Part shown: piece after piece, positions 44,364 through 55,339 of the stretch
Position numbering within the stretch: position 1 is the stretch's first letter
Layout of the letters: each line of letters opens with the position of its first letter
NCBI RefSeq assembly: GCF_014196345.1
Contig: NZ_JACIDN010000001.1
Span: forward strand, 441,393 to 505,392
DNA length: 64,000 nt
Source: Methylobacterium brachythecii
GTDB lineage: Bacteria > Pseudomonadota > Alphaproteobacteria > Rhizobiales > Beijerinckiaceae
Reading direction: 5' to 3'
Program-made: the position numbers and the translations under genes
Notes under the pieces: generated by a model
Told to the model about the DNA's origin: nothing
What the model saw: the letters and a program-made list of their open reading frames with translations, nothing else
Databases searched by the model: none

Positions 44364-45326
44364 TCAGTCGGGGATGGCGATCGCGTCGGGATTGCCGCCA
44401 TCGACGGGCGCGGGCTTACGGCGCACGGGCCGCGGCGCGACGCTCGCAGTCGGTGCGGTCACGCCGAGCCGGGTCGCGAGCGAGACGGCGCGGGCCTCGG
44501 TGAAGCGCAGGTGGCAGAAGCCGTGCGCGCCCTCGCGGGCGTAGGTCCGGCAGACCTCTTCGCGATCGGAGGAGAAGGCGGCCTGCTCCTGAACCACGGG
44601 GCGCACGTCCTGGCCGCGCACGCGCTGGGTCATGACCTTGTAGTTGTCGTAGACGGCCCGATCCGCGGTGCCGCGGGCGCTGTCGAACTCAGCCGAGCGC
44701 GAGATCAGGCTGGCGGCGGCCGGTCCCCACAATCCTTTCGGCGTGGTGGCGCAATCCGCGGCGGAGAAGGTGCAGATCGCGCTGCCGCCGAGGGGCGTGG
44801 CGAGCACGCTGCCGTCGAGCACGTCGAAACGCAGGGGGCACTCGGCCGCGGCCGCCTCGAACCGCGCGACGCCCTCGGGCTTGCCCGACGACGTCAGGGC
44901 GATCGGGTTGCCGGCGTTGAGCTTCACCGTGCAGGTCTCGGCCGGCTGCGAGATCTTGGTGCCCGGCAGCGTGACGCGGGCGCTGACGGCGGTGCCGGCC
45001 CGCTCCAATTTCAGGCTGCCGGTCAGGCCGTTGAGCAGAAGATCCTGCCCGACGACGTTGTCCTCGGTCGGCGCCCTGAGCACCACCGGCTGACGCGGCG
45101 GCGGAGGGGCGGCCGGTGTCGCGGGCGGAACGTCGCCGGGAGGCGGGGCGCCGGGCTCTCCCGGAATCGGTGCGCCCGGAACCGGCTGGCGCGGCTGCGG
45201 GGGACGCGCCGCGCGGCCAATCCCGAACAGTTCCTCGAAGAAATTTTGCGCGTTCGCTGGGCCCGACGCTGCCAAAGCCGCAGGCAGCATCATCGCCGAG
45301 AGGAGGAGAATGCGGGGGAGGCGCAT
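44364..45326 (-). CDS. Secreted extensin-like/hypothetical protein
   Basis: 320 aa. Signal peptide (to about ANAQ, residue 27), a proline-rich linker ([20 protein letters not shown] and beyond, to about 75), a beta-rich middle with paired cysteines (ETCTVKL, AECPLRF, AICTF, ADCATTP), then [20 protein letters not shown]. The Cys pattern suggests a disulfide-stabilised periplasmic domain. I do not recognise the family with confidence. ATG 45326 follows a weak ribosome binding site. Confidence 0.65.
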   Translation of the reverse strand: MRLPRILLLSAMMLPAALAASGPANAQNFFEELFGIGRAARPPQPRQPVPGAPIPGEPGAPPPGDVPPATPAAPPPPRQPVVLRAPTEDNVVGQDLLLNGLTGSLKLERAGTAVSARVTLPGTKISQPAETCTVKLNAGNPIALTSSGKPEGVARFEAAAAECPLRFDVLDGSVLATPLGGSAICTFSAADCATTPKGLWGPAAASLISRSAEFDSARGTADRAVYDNYKVMTQRVRGQDVRPVVQEQAAFSSDREEVCRTYAREGAHGFCHLRFTEARAVSLATRLGVTAPTASVAPRPVRRKPAPVDGGNPDAIAIPD

Positions 45327-45537
45327 CGAAAGTCTCGCCCGTGGAGCGGAGGATTCGCCCGCGGCGAGGCCGGTCTCGCCGAAGGCGCGAGGGCATCGAC
45401 AGGGCAGGGTCGGATGGCGCTGTAGCACGCGACCCGTGGCGGGGACGTGGCAGGCCCGTAACATTTCGGGGGCAGAACGGCGAATCGGGCCGCCTAACCG
45501 TCGACGATCGCGGCTTCGCGCCCGTCTCCGCGATCGT

Positions 45538-45566
45538 CTTGCGGCTCCGCGACCACATTCTTATAT
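45538..45566 (+). promoter_or_regulatory. RpoH (sigma-32) type heat-shock promoter of dnaK
   Basis: CTTG (45538-45541), 18 bases, CTTATAT (45560-45566): an exact match to the alphaproteobacterial RpoH consensus CTTG-N17/18-CYTATNT. Transcription would start near 45573, leaving a leader of about 160 nt before dnaK. Confidence 0.65.
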
Positions 45567-45673
45567 CCGGCTAGGCACGGCGAGGGGGCCGATCCGACCG
45601 GGTTACGGTGCGGACCCTCCCCCAGTTCGTTTCCACGCTTTCAGTTTTGCACCGCCAGTAAACCCAGCCATGG

Positions 45674-45696
45674 GCCGAGCTGCTTCGGGGCTCGGC
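45674..45696 (+). promoter_or_regulatory. Hairpin in the dnaK leader
   Basis: GCCGAGC (45674-45680) pairs with GCTCGGC (45690-45696) around a nine-base loop, 35 bases before the dnaK ATG. It could affect translation or mRNA stability; it does not cover the ribosome binding site. Confidence 0.35.
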
Positions 45697-45731
45697 GGTC
45701 TGCTTGAACAGATAAACAGAGGGATCCCACC

Positions 45732-47654
<1,923 letters not shown>

Positions 47655-47714
47655 TCCGCAGATGGACCCGGCGCTCGACGGTGCCGGGTCCTCGCTCGTG
47701 ATCGAGGTGGGCCG

Positions 47715-48071
47715 ATGACCGACTCGCTGCGCGTTTCCCGGGCCGATCGGCGTCAGGTCGAAAACCTGACTTACGTCGAGGTCGAGTTGACGAACGGTTC
47801 GGCCTCGATCGTGCCTCCCGGCGGTTTGCGCGTGCGGGCCGGCCGCAGCTACGGCGACCCGCATGCCTACCTGTCCGCCTCGAACCACTGGCCGATCGCG
47901 CCCGGTGCAGTGGTTTTTATGACCGTCATCCTGCCGACCGACAGCTTGAAGCACATCGATTTCGTCGAGTACATCGACGCGAACGGCACCGCTCATGCAC
48001 TCGGCGATCGGCTCTCGATCGGATGGCTGGGGTGCGAATTCAAGCGGGGAGCCGCCGGCGCCGATGTCTAA
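47715..48071 (+). CDS. Uncharacterised protein between dnaK and dnaJ
   Basis: 118 aa, mixed alpha/beta, no signal peptide or membrane helix. Segments such as [20 protein letters not shown] and [20 protein letters not shown] suggest a small beta-sandwich. I do not recognise a family. It begins 61 bases after dnaK and its end overlaps the dnaJ start by eight bases, so it should share the heat-shock transcript. This gene is not part of the usual dnaKJ layout. Confidence 0.7.
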   Translation: MTDSLRVSRADRRQVENLTYVEVELTNGSASIVPPGGLRVRAGRSYGDPHAYLSASNHWPIAPGAVVFMTVILPTDSLKHIDFVEYIDANGTAHALGDRLSIGWLGCEFKRGAAGADV

Positions 48072-49215
48072 GCGTGATTATTACGAGGTCCTCGGGGTCA
48101 CCAAGACGGTGACCGAGACCGAGCTGAAGGTCGCCTTCCGCAAGCTCGCCATGGTCCATCACCCGGACCGCAATCCCGGCGACAAGGAAGCCGAGATCAA
48201 GTTCAAGGAAGTCAACGAGGCCTACCAGTGCCTCTCCGACGGCCAGAAGCGCTCGGCCTACGACCGTTTCGGCCATGCCGCGTTCCAGCAGGGCGGCGCG
48301 GGCGGTCCCGGATTCGGAAACGAGTTCGGCGACTTCATGTCGGACATCTTCGAGAACTTCTTCGGCGAAGCGCAGGCCGGGCGCGGCGGCGCTCGCGGAC
48401 GTGGCGGGGCGCCGGGCCGCGAGCGTGGTGCCGATCTTCGCTACAATCTCGAGATCACCCTTGAGGAGGCGTTCTCCGGCAAGACCGAGACGATCAAGAT
48501 CCCGACCTCGATCGCCTGCGAGACCTGCTCCGGAACAGGCGCCAAGCCCGGCTCCAAGGCGCGGACCTGCCAGACCTGCGCCGGCTACGGACGGGTCCGG
48601 GCGGCGCAAGGCTTTTTTGCGATCGAGCGGACCTGCCCGAACTGCCACGGCCGCGGCGAGGTGATCGACGATCCCTGCTCAGCCTGCTCCGGCGCGGGCC
48701 GGCTCGAGCGCGAGCGTAGCCTCTCGATCAACGTGCCAGCGGGCGTCGATGACGGCCTGCGTATCCGGCTGGCCGGCGAGGGCGAGAGCGGGTTGCGCGG
48801 CGGCCCGTCGGGCGACCTCTACGTGTTCCTCTCGATCGCGCCGCATCTCTTCTTCCAGCGCGACGGCGCCGACCTGTTCTGCCGCGTGCCGATCTCGATG
48901 GTCACCGCGGCGCTTGCCGGCGAGATCACCGTGCCGGTGATCGACGGCGGACAGACCCAGGTGCGCATCCCGGCCGGCACGCAAGCCGGCAAGCAGTTCC
49001 GCATCAAGGGCAAGGGCATGCCGGTGTTGCGCTCGCGCGAGGTCGGCGACCTCTACATCCAGGTCTCGGTCGAGACACCGCAGAACCTGACCAAGCGCCA
49101 GCGCGAGCTGCTCCAGGAGTTCGACCAGTCCGCCTCGGACGAGAACCATCCCGAGAGCGCCGGCTTCTTCTCCAAGGTCAAGGACTTCTTCGTCAGCGGG
49201 GCGACGCGCCCGTGA
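48064..49215 (+). CDS. dnaJ: Chaperone protein DnaJ (Hsp40)
   Basis: 383 aa, type I. J domain with HPD ([10 protein letters not shown], residues about 34-43), Gly/Phe-rich region (about 75-120) including a Gly/Arg-rich insert ([16 protein letters not shown]), four zinc-ribbon repeats ([32 protein letters not shown]) and C-terminal peptide-binding domains. Stimulates DnaK ATPase. The ATG at 48064 lies within the end of the preceding gene, so translation is probably coupled. Confidence 0.97.
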   Translation: MSKRDYYEVLGVTKTVTETELKVAFRKLAMVHHPDRNPGDKEAEIKFKEVNEAYQCLSDGQKRSAYDRFGHAAFQQGGAGGPGFGNEFGDFMSDIFENFFGEAQAGRGGARGRGGAPGRERGADLRYNLEITLEEAFSGKTETIKIPTSIACETCSGTGAKPGSKARTCQTCAGYGRVRAAQGFFAIERTCPNCHGRGEVIDDPCSACSGAGRLERERSLSINVPAGVDDGLRIRLAGEGESGLRGGPSGDLYVFLSIAPHLFFQRDGADLFCRVPISMVTAALAGEITVPVIDGGQTQVRIPAGTQAGKQFRIKGKGMPVLRSREVGDLYIQVSVETPQNLTKRQRELLQEFDQSASDENHPESAGFFSKVKDFFVSGATRP

Positions 49216-49385
49216 TCGCCGAGCGCGGGATCAAACGCGGCACATTTCCTGTTATGCCTGTGGCGGCAGGTCGCACCGGGTCGCGATCTGCCGATGGCAT
49301 ACCTCAGAAAGGTTGCCGGCTTGACTGTGTGAAGGCTTTCGTCGTCTAGCCTTTTCGCCCATCTCCGACCCGAGGGTCCTCGCTC

Positions 49386-50033
49386 TTGCCGCCGCTTCGC
49401 CGTTCCAGCGCCAAAGCCGTCGCCGTGTCCAACAGCGTCAAGCGATCGCCGGCGGAACGGCGGGAGTCGCTCGAGGACGATGCCCGCTTTCTTCGCTCCT
49501 GGTTCGAGCGCCCCCTCGTCACCGGCTCGGTGACGCCGTCGGGCAAGATGCTCGCCCGCACCATGGCCTCCTACGTCGATCCGCGCATGAGCGGCCCGGT
49601 GATCGAACTCGGACCCGGCACCGGTCCGGTGACCGAGGCTCTGATCCGTCGCGGGATCGAGCAGGAGCGGCTGATCCTGGTCGAGTTCAATCCGGGCTTC
49701 TGCGAGCTGCTGCGCAGCCGCTTCCCCCGCGCGACCGTGCTGCAGGGCGACGCCTACCGCATCCGCGACACGCTCAAGGGCCTGGTCGAGATGCCCTGTG
49801 CGGCGACGATCTCCAGCCTGCCGCTCTTCACCAAGCCATTGGAGCAGCGCATGGAGCTGCTCCAGAGCGCCCATGACGTGATGCATCCCGGCGCACCCTT
49901 CGTGCAGTTCACCTACGCCGTCGTGCCGCCGATCCCGGCGAAGTGCGAGGCGGGCAGCTACACGGCCAGCCGCTCCAACAAGGTCTGGCTCAACCTGCCT
50001 CCGGCGCGTGTGTGGGTGTATCGCCGGCCCTGA
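49386..50033 (+). CDS. PmtA-like phospholipid N-methyltransferase
   Basis: About 215 aa. Class I SAM-methyltransferase: motif I VIELGPGTGPVTEAL, motif II LILVEFNPGF, then QGDAYRI and SSLPLFTKP (post-II). The sequence pattern fits Rhodobacter-type PmtA, which methylates phosphatidylethanolamine to phosphatidylcholine at the inner membrane; rRNA methyltransferase KsgA-like relatives are an alternative. The start is uncertain: TTG 49386 gives the longest form and GTG 49425 a shorter one; neither has a clear ribosome binding site. Confidence 0.75.
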   Translation: MPPLRRSSAKAVAVSNSVKRSPAERRESLEDDARFLRSWFERPLVTGSVTPSGKMLARTMASYVDPRMSGPVIELGPGTGPVTEALIRRGIEQERLILVEFNPGFCELLRSRFPRATVLQGDAYRIRDTLKGLVEMPCAATISSLPLFTKPLEQRMELLQSAHDVMHPGAPFVQFTYAVVPPIPAKCEAGSYTASRSNKVWLNLPPARVWVYRRP

Positions 50034-50272
50034 AAGCCCGCGACAGCAGCGAAGCGCGTCAAAGCCTACACGCCTGCATTGCGGGTTTAATCCCGGGTTG
50101 CTTCTCTGCGCTCGTAATTCCGAGACGATTGCCAGTGCTGCCGCAGTATTGCCCGGCGTCTGCCGTGCATTGTTGCAGTTTGTTGCTTTCCCTCTCACGT
50201 CACATTCATGGCGGGCGCCCTAACTCTCGTCGTCCAAGCCGGGATCGTCCGGCTCGACGACAGGAGCTCAGC

Positions 50273-50605
50273 ATGATGAAGGATCGCACTATCCGGCGCG
50301 GGCGTACCGCTCTCGCCGCAGCGGCCGTGATCGCAGGCGGACTCTTCGCAGCCGTGACCGGGTCGGCTCAGGCCGCGCCGCTCGCTCCCTCGGCCGCCGC
50401 AACGGTGGCGGGCGACGCCGGCACCACTGCGGTGCATTGGCGCGGCCATCGCGGCTGGGGGCATCACCATCATCACCACCGCCATTTCGGCTGGGGACGG
50501 CCGCGCCACTATGGCTGGGGTGGGCACCACCACCATGGCTGGGGTCATCGCCACCATGGTTGGGGTGGCCGTCACCACGGCTGGGGCCATCGCCACCACT
50601 GGTAA
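50273..50605 (+). CDS. His/Gly/Trp-rich secreted protein
   Basis: 110 aa. Signal peptide (to about AQA, residue 34), a short Ala-rich stretch, and from about residue 57 an array of GHRHHGWGGRHHGWGHRHHW-like units. Roughly half of the mature end is His, Gly or Trp. CAGGAG before the ATG at 50273 is a good ribosome binding site. The repeats suggest metal binding in the periplasm, which is inferred, with no named family recognised. Convergent with deoA, seven bases apart. Confidence 0.75.
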   Translation: MMKDRTIRRGRTALAAAAVIAGGLFAAVTGSAQAAPLAPSAAATVAGDAGTTAVHWRGHRGWGHHHHHHRHFGWGRPRHYGWGGHHHHGWGHRHHGWGGRHHGWGHRHHW

Positions 50606-50612
50606 ATCGGGC

Positions 50613-51923
50613 TCAGCCGACGCGTTCGAGGATCGCGTCTGCGATCTCCGGGGCGTCGGCGCCCACCCGGTAGGCGGCCCTCAAGGCCGCCGCCGCAACG
50701 TCCGCGGCACCCTCGTCGCGGGCGTGAACCATACCGAGCGGAGCCTCCGCGCCGACGGCATCGCCCGGCCGGACGAGACCCGAGAAGCCGACCGCGTGAT
50801 CGATTCCGTCTTGCGGTCGGCTGCGCCCGCCGCCGAGTCCGATCACCGCAAGCCCGATCTCCCGCGTCGCGACGCCCGCGACGACGCCAGGCTGCTCGGG
50901 CAGCACGGCGCGAATGACGGGGGCGGCCGGCAGAAGAGCGGTTGAGCCTTCCAGGAACCCGCTTGGCCCACCGAGCCCAACGACCATCCGCTCGAACCGT
51001 TCGGCCGCACGGCCCGCTGCCAGGGCCTCCTCCAACCGCCCGGTCGCCTCGGCCGTATCCGCCGCGAGACCGCCGATCACCAGCATCTCGGCGGCCAGTG
51101 CCAGCGTCACGGCGCGGAAGCGCGGCTCCCGCTTCCGACCGGTGAGGTAATCGACGGCATAGGCGACCTCGACGGCATTGCCGGCGGCGGAGGCGAGAGG
51201 CGCGTCCATATCGGTAATCAGCGCCACGGTCCGCATCCCGGCGCCGGTGGCCACGCCGACGATGCTCTCGGCAAGCGCCCGCGCTGCGTCGAGCGTGCCC
51301 ATGAAGGCGCCCGAGCCCGTCTTCACATCCATGACGAGGCCGTCGAGCCCCGCCGCGAGCTTCTTGGAGAGGATGGACGCCGTGATCAGATCGAGCGACT
51401 CCACCGTGCCGGTGACGTCGCGGATCGCATAGAGGCGCTTGTCGGCCGGTGCGAGATCGCCGGTCTGGCCGATGATGGCACAGCCCGTCTCCGCGACGAC
51501 CCGGCGGAAGGCATCAAGTCCCGGCATCGCATCATAGCCGGCAATGCTTTCGAGCTTGTCGAGGGTGCCCCCGGTGTGGCCGAGGCCGCGCCCCGAGATC
51601 ATCGGCACGTAGCCGCCGCACGCCGCCACCATCGGCGCCAGCACGAGGCTGACGGCATCTCCGATGCCGCCGGTGGAGTGCTTGTCGAGGACGGGACCAG
51701 GAAGGTCCCAGCGCAGGACGGTGCCCGACTCCGTCATCGCCCGCGTGAGCGCGACACGCTCGTCGAGCGACAATCCACGGAAGTACACGGCCATGGCGAA
51801 GGCCGCTGCCTGCCCCTCGGTCACGCCGCCATCGGTCAGCCCGGCGATGAAGCCGGCGATCGTCGCCTCATCCAGCGTTTCGCCGTCGCGCTTGGCCCGG
51901 ATGACCTCCTGCGGAAGCTTCAC
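50613..51923 (-). CDS. deoA: Thymidine phosphorylase
   Basis: 436 aa, near the E. coli length of 440. LDKHSTGGIGDAVSLVLAPM, GRGLGHTGGTLDKLESIAGY and VMDVKTGSGAFM are family signatures. Converts thymidine and phosphate to thymine and deoxyribose-1-phosphate. It starts at a GTG (51923) whose GTGA overlaps the deoC stop. Last gene of the cdd-PNP-deoC-deoA operon. Confidence 0.95.
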   Translation of the reverse strand: MKLPQEVIRAKRDGETLDEATIAGFIAGLTDGGVTEGQAAAFAMAVYFRGLSLDERVALTRAMTESGTVLRWDLPGPVLDKHSTGGIGDAVSLVLAPMVAACGGYVPMISGRGLGHTGGTLDKLESIAGYDAMPGLDAFRRVVAETGCAIIGQTGDLAPADKRLYAIRDVTGTVESLDLITASILSKKLAAGLDGLVMDVKTGSGAFMGTLDAARALAESIVGVATGAGMRTVALITDMDAPLASAAGNAVEVAYAVDYLTGRKREPRFRAVTLALAAEMLVIGGLAADTAEATGRLEEALAAGRAAERFERMVVGLGGPSGFLEGSTALLPAAPVIRAVLPEQPGVVAGVATREIGLAVIGLGGGRSRPQDGIDHAVGFSGLVRPGDAVGAEAPLGMVHARDEGAADVAAAALRAAYRVGADAPEIADAILERVG

Positions 51924-52675
51924 GGCGCGGCATCCCGCGCTCGGACGAGGTCGGCATAGAGGCTGCTCGCCCCGAGGCGCATGGTTTTTGGGTTGGCCCA
52001 GCCCGGCCCCATGATGCGGTCGGCCAAGTCGAGATAGGTCGCGGCATCCGCGACGGTCTTGAGCCCGCCGGAAACCTTGAGACCGCCGCTTCCATGATCG
52101 CGGATCGCTGTCAGCATCACCTCGGCCGCCGCCGGCGTCGCCGAGATGGCGGTCTTTCCGGTGGAAGTCTTGATGAAGTCGGCGCCCGATCGAAGGGCGA
52201 TCCGGCTCGCCTCGGCAATAAGGTCGGACGTGGCGAGCAGGCCGGTCTCCAGGATCACCTTGAGTGGCTGGCCCTGGTCGCAGACCTCGCGCACGGCCTG
52301 GATCATGTCGCGCACCAGCCCGGTCTCGCCGCGCAGCAGCGCGCCGTAAGGTATGACCAGATCGATCTCCTGCGCGCCATCGCGAAGAGCCTGGACCGTG
52401 TCCTCGACGGTCCGCTCGATGTCCTCGCCGCCGGCCGGGAAGTTGACGACGGTGGCCACCGCGATCGGATCGCCGTGCAGTCCGCGCAGGCATTGCCCGA
52501 CGAATTGCGGCCAGACGCACACAGCCGCGACACCGCCCTCTCGCGCCGTGCGGCAGAGCGTGTCGACGGCGCTGGCGCGGCAGGCATCGCCGAGATCGGT
52601 GAGGTCGAGGAGCGGGATCGCGCGGCGGGCGAACCCGGCCTCCTCCTGCGGCGAGAGCGTCGGGCTGGCTGTCAT
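51920..52675 (-). CDS. deoC: Deoxyribose-phosphate aldolase
   Basis: 251 aa. TIM barrel with the Schiff-base lysine in FIKTSTGKT and proton-relay lysine in GGLKVSGGLK; Asp in EIDLVIPYGAL. Splits deoxyribose-5-phosphate to acetaldehyde and glyceraldehyde-3-phosphate. Overlaps both neighbours by four bases (ATGA with the PNP gene, GTGA with deoA). Confidence 0.96.
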   Translation of the reverse strand: MTASPTLSPQEEAGFARRAIPLLDLTDLGDACRASAVDTLCRTAREGGVAAVCVWPQFVGQCLRGLHGDPIAVATVVNFPAGGEDIERTVEDTVQALRDGAQEIDLVIPYGALLRGETGLVRDMIQAVREVCDQGQPLKVILETGLLATSDLIAEASRIALRSGADFIKTSTGKTAISATPAAAEVMLTAIRDHGSGGLKVSGGLKTVADAATYLDLADRIMGPGWANPKTMRLGASSLYADLVRARDAAP

Positions 52676-53511
52676 GATCCGGGTGTCGAAGAGGGGAGGG
52701 GAAGGCGCGACAGGAAGGCGGTGACGAGGCGGGCGAGGTCGTCCGCGGCGCGGGCTGCGACAGCCTTGGTCTCTGCGTGGTGCGGATCGCCGCCTGCGAT
52801 GCCCGCGGCGTGGTTGGTGACGACGGACAGCGCGGCGACCCGCAGGCCGAGGAAACGCGCGAGGATCGTCTCGGGCACCGTCGACATGCCGACGAGATCC
52901 GCGCCGAGCCGCCCGGCCATGCGCACCTCTGCCGGCGTCTCGAAGCTCGGTCCCGAGAACCAGGCGTAAATCCCATCGTGCAGCGAAATCCCGGTGGCTG
53001 CGGCGGCTTCGTGCAGCAGCGCGCGCAGGCCGGGATCGTAGGAATCGGTCATCGGCACGAAGCGGGCATCGCTCGGCTCGCCGATCAGCGGATTGAGGCC
53101 GGACAGATTGATGTGGTCGGAGAGCGCCACGAGGCTGCCGGGGCCTGCCTCCGGTCTCAATGAGCCGGAGGAATTCGTCAGCAGGAGCGTCTCGGCGCCG
53201 AGCTGGTGCGCGATCGTCAACGGCAACCGCATCGCGGCGGCATCACCCGCCTCGTAGGCATGGATGCGGCCCTCGAAGACGAGCACGGGGCGCCCTGCGA
53301 GCCGCCCGCGAAACAGTGATCCGGTATGCCCGCTGACGCCCGAGCGCGGGAAACCGGGGATGTCGGCATAGGCGATGCCGATACGCTCCTCCAGGCAGGA
53401 GGCGAGGCCGCCGAGACCGGTGCCGGTGACGATGGCGGAGGCGTACGGCCCTTCGAAGCCGCCCTGCCTCAGGCATGCGAGGGCGCCAGCGAGGAGCGGC
53501 TCCGCCGTCAC
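52672..53511 (-). CDS. punA: Purine nucleoside phosphorylase, class II (trimeric)
   Basis: 279 aa from a GTG at 53511 that overlaps the cdd stop (GTGA). Signatures: IVTGTGLGGL, FEGRIHAYE, LLTNSSGSLRPEAGPGSLVA, DHINLSGLNPL, GPSFETPAEVRMAGRLGADL, VGMST and VTNHAAG (purine-binding Asn). The usual TNAAG is TNSSG and the Ser of GSGLG is Thr, conservative changes. Phosphorolysis of purine (deoxy)nucleosides feeding deoC via a mutase. The frame is open far upstream, but that part belongs to cdd's antisense frames. Confidence 0.88.
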   Translation of the reverse strand: MTAEPLLAGALACLRQGGFEGPYASAIVTGTGLGGLASCLEERIGIAYADIPGFPRSGVSGHTGSLFRGRLAGRPVLVFEGRIHAYEAGDAAAMRLPLTIAHQLGAETLLLTNSSGSLRPEAGPGSLVALSDHINLSGLNPLIGEPSDARFVPMTDSYDPGLRALLHEAAAATGISLHDGIYAWFSGPSFETPAEVRMAGRLGADLVGMSTVPETILARFLGLRVAALSVVTNHAAGIAGGDPHHAETKAVAARAADDLARLVTAFLSRLPLPSSTPGS

Positions 53512-53948
53512 GCGAGGTTCTCCGGGCCGAAGGAAGCCGGCAACAGTGCGTCGAGGGTGAAGCGGGCGCGCAGGCCGGAGGGATCTGCGGCGAGCACGGG
53601 CGTCTCGGGGCCGGCGAATTCCCGGATACGCTGGCGGCAGGCGCCGCAGGGCGTCACCGGAACCGGGCCGTCGCCGAGGACGAGGATCGCCGCGATGCGC
53701 GTGCCGCCTGCGGCGACCATCGCGGAGATGGCCCCAGCCTCGGCGCAGCAGCCGACGGGGTAGGCCGCATTCTCCACGTTGCAGCCGGCATGGATGCGGC
53801 CCGCCTCGTCGACGAGCGCCGCGCCGACGTGGAAGCGCGAATACGGCGCATGGGCGCGCTCGCGCACCGCGCGCGCCGCCTCGAACAGGGCGTCGACGGC
53901 GGGATGATCCGGCACGGAATCGGAGGCCTGCGGGACCGGGCTTGGCAT
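53508..53948 (-). CDS. cdd: Cytidine deaminase
   Basis: 146 aa, tetrameric type. Zinc site CAE (Cys68, Glu70 in GCCAEAGA) and PCGAC (Cys101, Cys104), substrate residues in SRFHVGAAL and GCNVENAAYP. Deaminates cytidine and deoxycytidine to uridine and deoxyuridine. First gene of the salvage operon. ATG 53948; the frame is open to 54086 but that stretch is not conserved in character. Confidence 0.95.
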   Translation of the reverse strand: MPSPVPQASDSVPDHPAVDALFEAARAVRERAHAPYSRFHVGAALVDEAGRIHAGCNVENAAYPVGCCAEAGAISAMVAAGGTRIAAILVLGDGPVPVTPCGACRQRIREFAGPETPVLAADPSGLRARFTLDALLPASFGPENLA

Positions 53949-54058
53949 GGCCGACCATAGGCCCGAGCCGCCACTCCCTGTCGAGAGGCATCTCGGTTCG
54001 ATCGACAATCGCGATCGGACGGCGCTATGACGCGAGGGACGAGACAGGAGTGGCAAGG

Positions 54059-54283
54059 ATGCTCGGTCGCTACGATCGCGGATCACCCGGCGGCGAGGCG
54101 AAGGTCGAGTACGGCGACGGCACGATGCGGGTGGTCAAGCCCGGCAACTTCGTGCGCTGCGCCGTGACCGGCGAGGAGATCGCCCTCGACGCGCTGCGCT
54201 ATTGGAGCGTCGAGCGCCAGGAGGCCTATTCCACCCCGGAGGCCGCCATGCAGCGCCTCAAGGCGATCGGGCTGGCGGGCTGA
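54059..54283 (+). CDS. DUF2093 protein
   Basis: 74 aa: AKVEYGDGTMRVVKPGNFVR followed by CAVTGEEIALDALRYWSVER and QEAYSTPEAA is the DUF2093 signature of alphaproteobacteria. Cytoplasmic, function unknown. CAGGAG and AAGG precede the ATG at 54059. Divergent from cdd. Confidence 0.88.
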   Translation: MLGRYDRGSPGGEAKVEYGDGTMRVVKPGNFVRCAVTGEEIALDALRYWSVERQEAYSTPEAAMQRLKAIGLAG

Positions 54284-54296
54284 AGCTCAGCCGATT

Positions 54297-54339
54297 CCGC
54301 CATTCCGGGTTCACCTACGGCGCCCCGGAATGACGGCGG
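54297..54339. repeat. Shortened copy of the CATTCCGGG palindromic repeat
   Basis: CCGCCATTCCGGG and CCCCGGAATGACGGCGG flank a 12-14 base centre. The arms match the ends of the element at 1461-1561, so this is a deleted or half-size member. It sits between convergent DUF2093 and lpxK stops. Confidence 0.65.
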
Positions 54340-54358
54340 TGGGTTTCAGACCGTCGAG

Positions 54359-55339
54359 TCAGGCCGTGGTCGAGTGCAGAATCCCCTCAAGCTGCGTCCG
54401 TAAAGCCGCCTCATCTTCGAACACCAGCCGCACCGCCAGCGTCTGAGCGAAGGCTTTCGGCAGTCGCACGGCATCCTTCTCGGTCGTAACGAGCGTCGCG
54501 CCGACGCGCCGGGCAGCATCGGCCAAGCCCGCGAGATCGCTCTGCGAGAAGCGGTGGTGATCGCCGAACACCCGCGTTCCAGCGAGATGAGCCCCCACGC
54601 CACGCAGCGTCTCGAAGAACTTTTCGGGCCGGCCGATGCCGGCGAAGGCAAAGACCGGATGCCTTTCGAGGCGGTGGTCGGACTGCGGGACCAGCCGCCC
54701 GCGATGGACCGGCAAACCGCGGCGTTCGGCCTCCCGCGCAATTGCCTCGCCGGGGTGCCCGTCCCCGATCAACACGATCCCGCCGACGTGAGGCCATTGC
54801 CGCGCGAGCGGTACCCTGAGCGGGCCGGCCGGAAAGGTCAGGCCGTTGCCGATGCCGGCGCCGGCATCGATCACAGCGAGTGACACGTCTTTGATCAGGC
54901 TTGGATTCTGCAGCCCGTCATCCATCACGACGATGTCCGCGCCCTGCGCGACGCAGAGCCGGGCACCTGCGGGACGATCGCGCGAGACCACGGTCGGCGC
55001 GACGCGTGCGAGCAGCAGCGGCTCGTCGCCCACCGCATCGGCAATCCGCAGGGCCGGATCGACCACGAGCGGTCCGCGCTCCCGTCCGCCGTAGCCGCGT
55101 GAGAGAAAGGCGGCCCGCTTGCCCTGCTCTCGCAGCATCGTCGCGATCGCGATCGCGGTCGGCGTTTTGCCGGCGCCGCCCAAGGTGAGGTTGCCGATGC
55201 AGAGCACCGGGCAGGCGGCCCGTTCGCCCGGCGCGTCCATGCGCTTGGCCGTGAAGCGTCCGTAGAGGCCGCCTGCCGGCACCAGCGCCCGGGCCAGTGG
55301 AGACGGAGGCGTTTGCGCCCAGAATCCGGGCGCGCGCAT
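54359..55339 (-). CDS. lpxK: Tetraacyldisaccharide 4'-kinase
   Basis: 326 aa. Phosphorylates the 4' position of the lipid A disaccharide at the inner membrane. N-terminal amphipathic/hydrophobic start (FWAQTPPSPLARALVPAGGL), Walker A NLTLGGAGKTPTAIAIA and DDGLQNPSL are family signatures. Third in the DUF374-waaA-lpxK block; waaA ends at the base just before its ATG. Confidence 0.95.
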   Translation of the reverse strand: MRAPGFWAQTPPSPLARALVPAGGLYGRFTAKRMDAPGERAACPVLCIGNLTLGGAGKTPTAIAIATMLREQGKRAAFLSRGYGGRERGPLVVDPALRIADAVGDEPLLLARVAPTVVSRDRPAGARLCVAQGADIVVMDDGLQNPSLIKDVSLAVIDAGAGIGNGLTFPAGPLRVPLARQWPHVGGIVLIGDGHPGEAIAREAERRGLPVHRGRLVPQSDHRLERHPVFAFAGIGRPEKFFETLRGVGAHLAGTRVFGDHHRFSQSDLAGLADAARRVGATLVTTEKDAVRLPKAFAQTLAVRLVFEDEAALRTQLEGILHSTTA

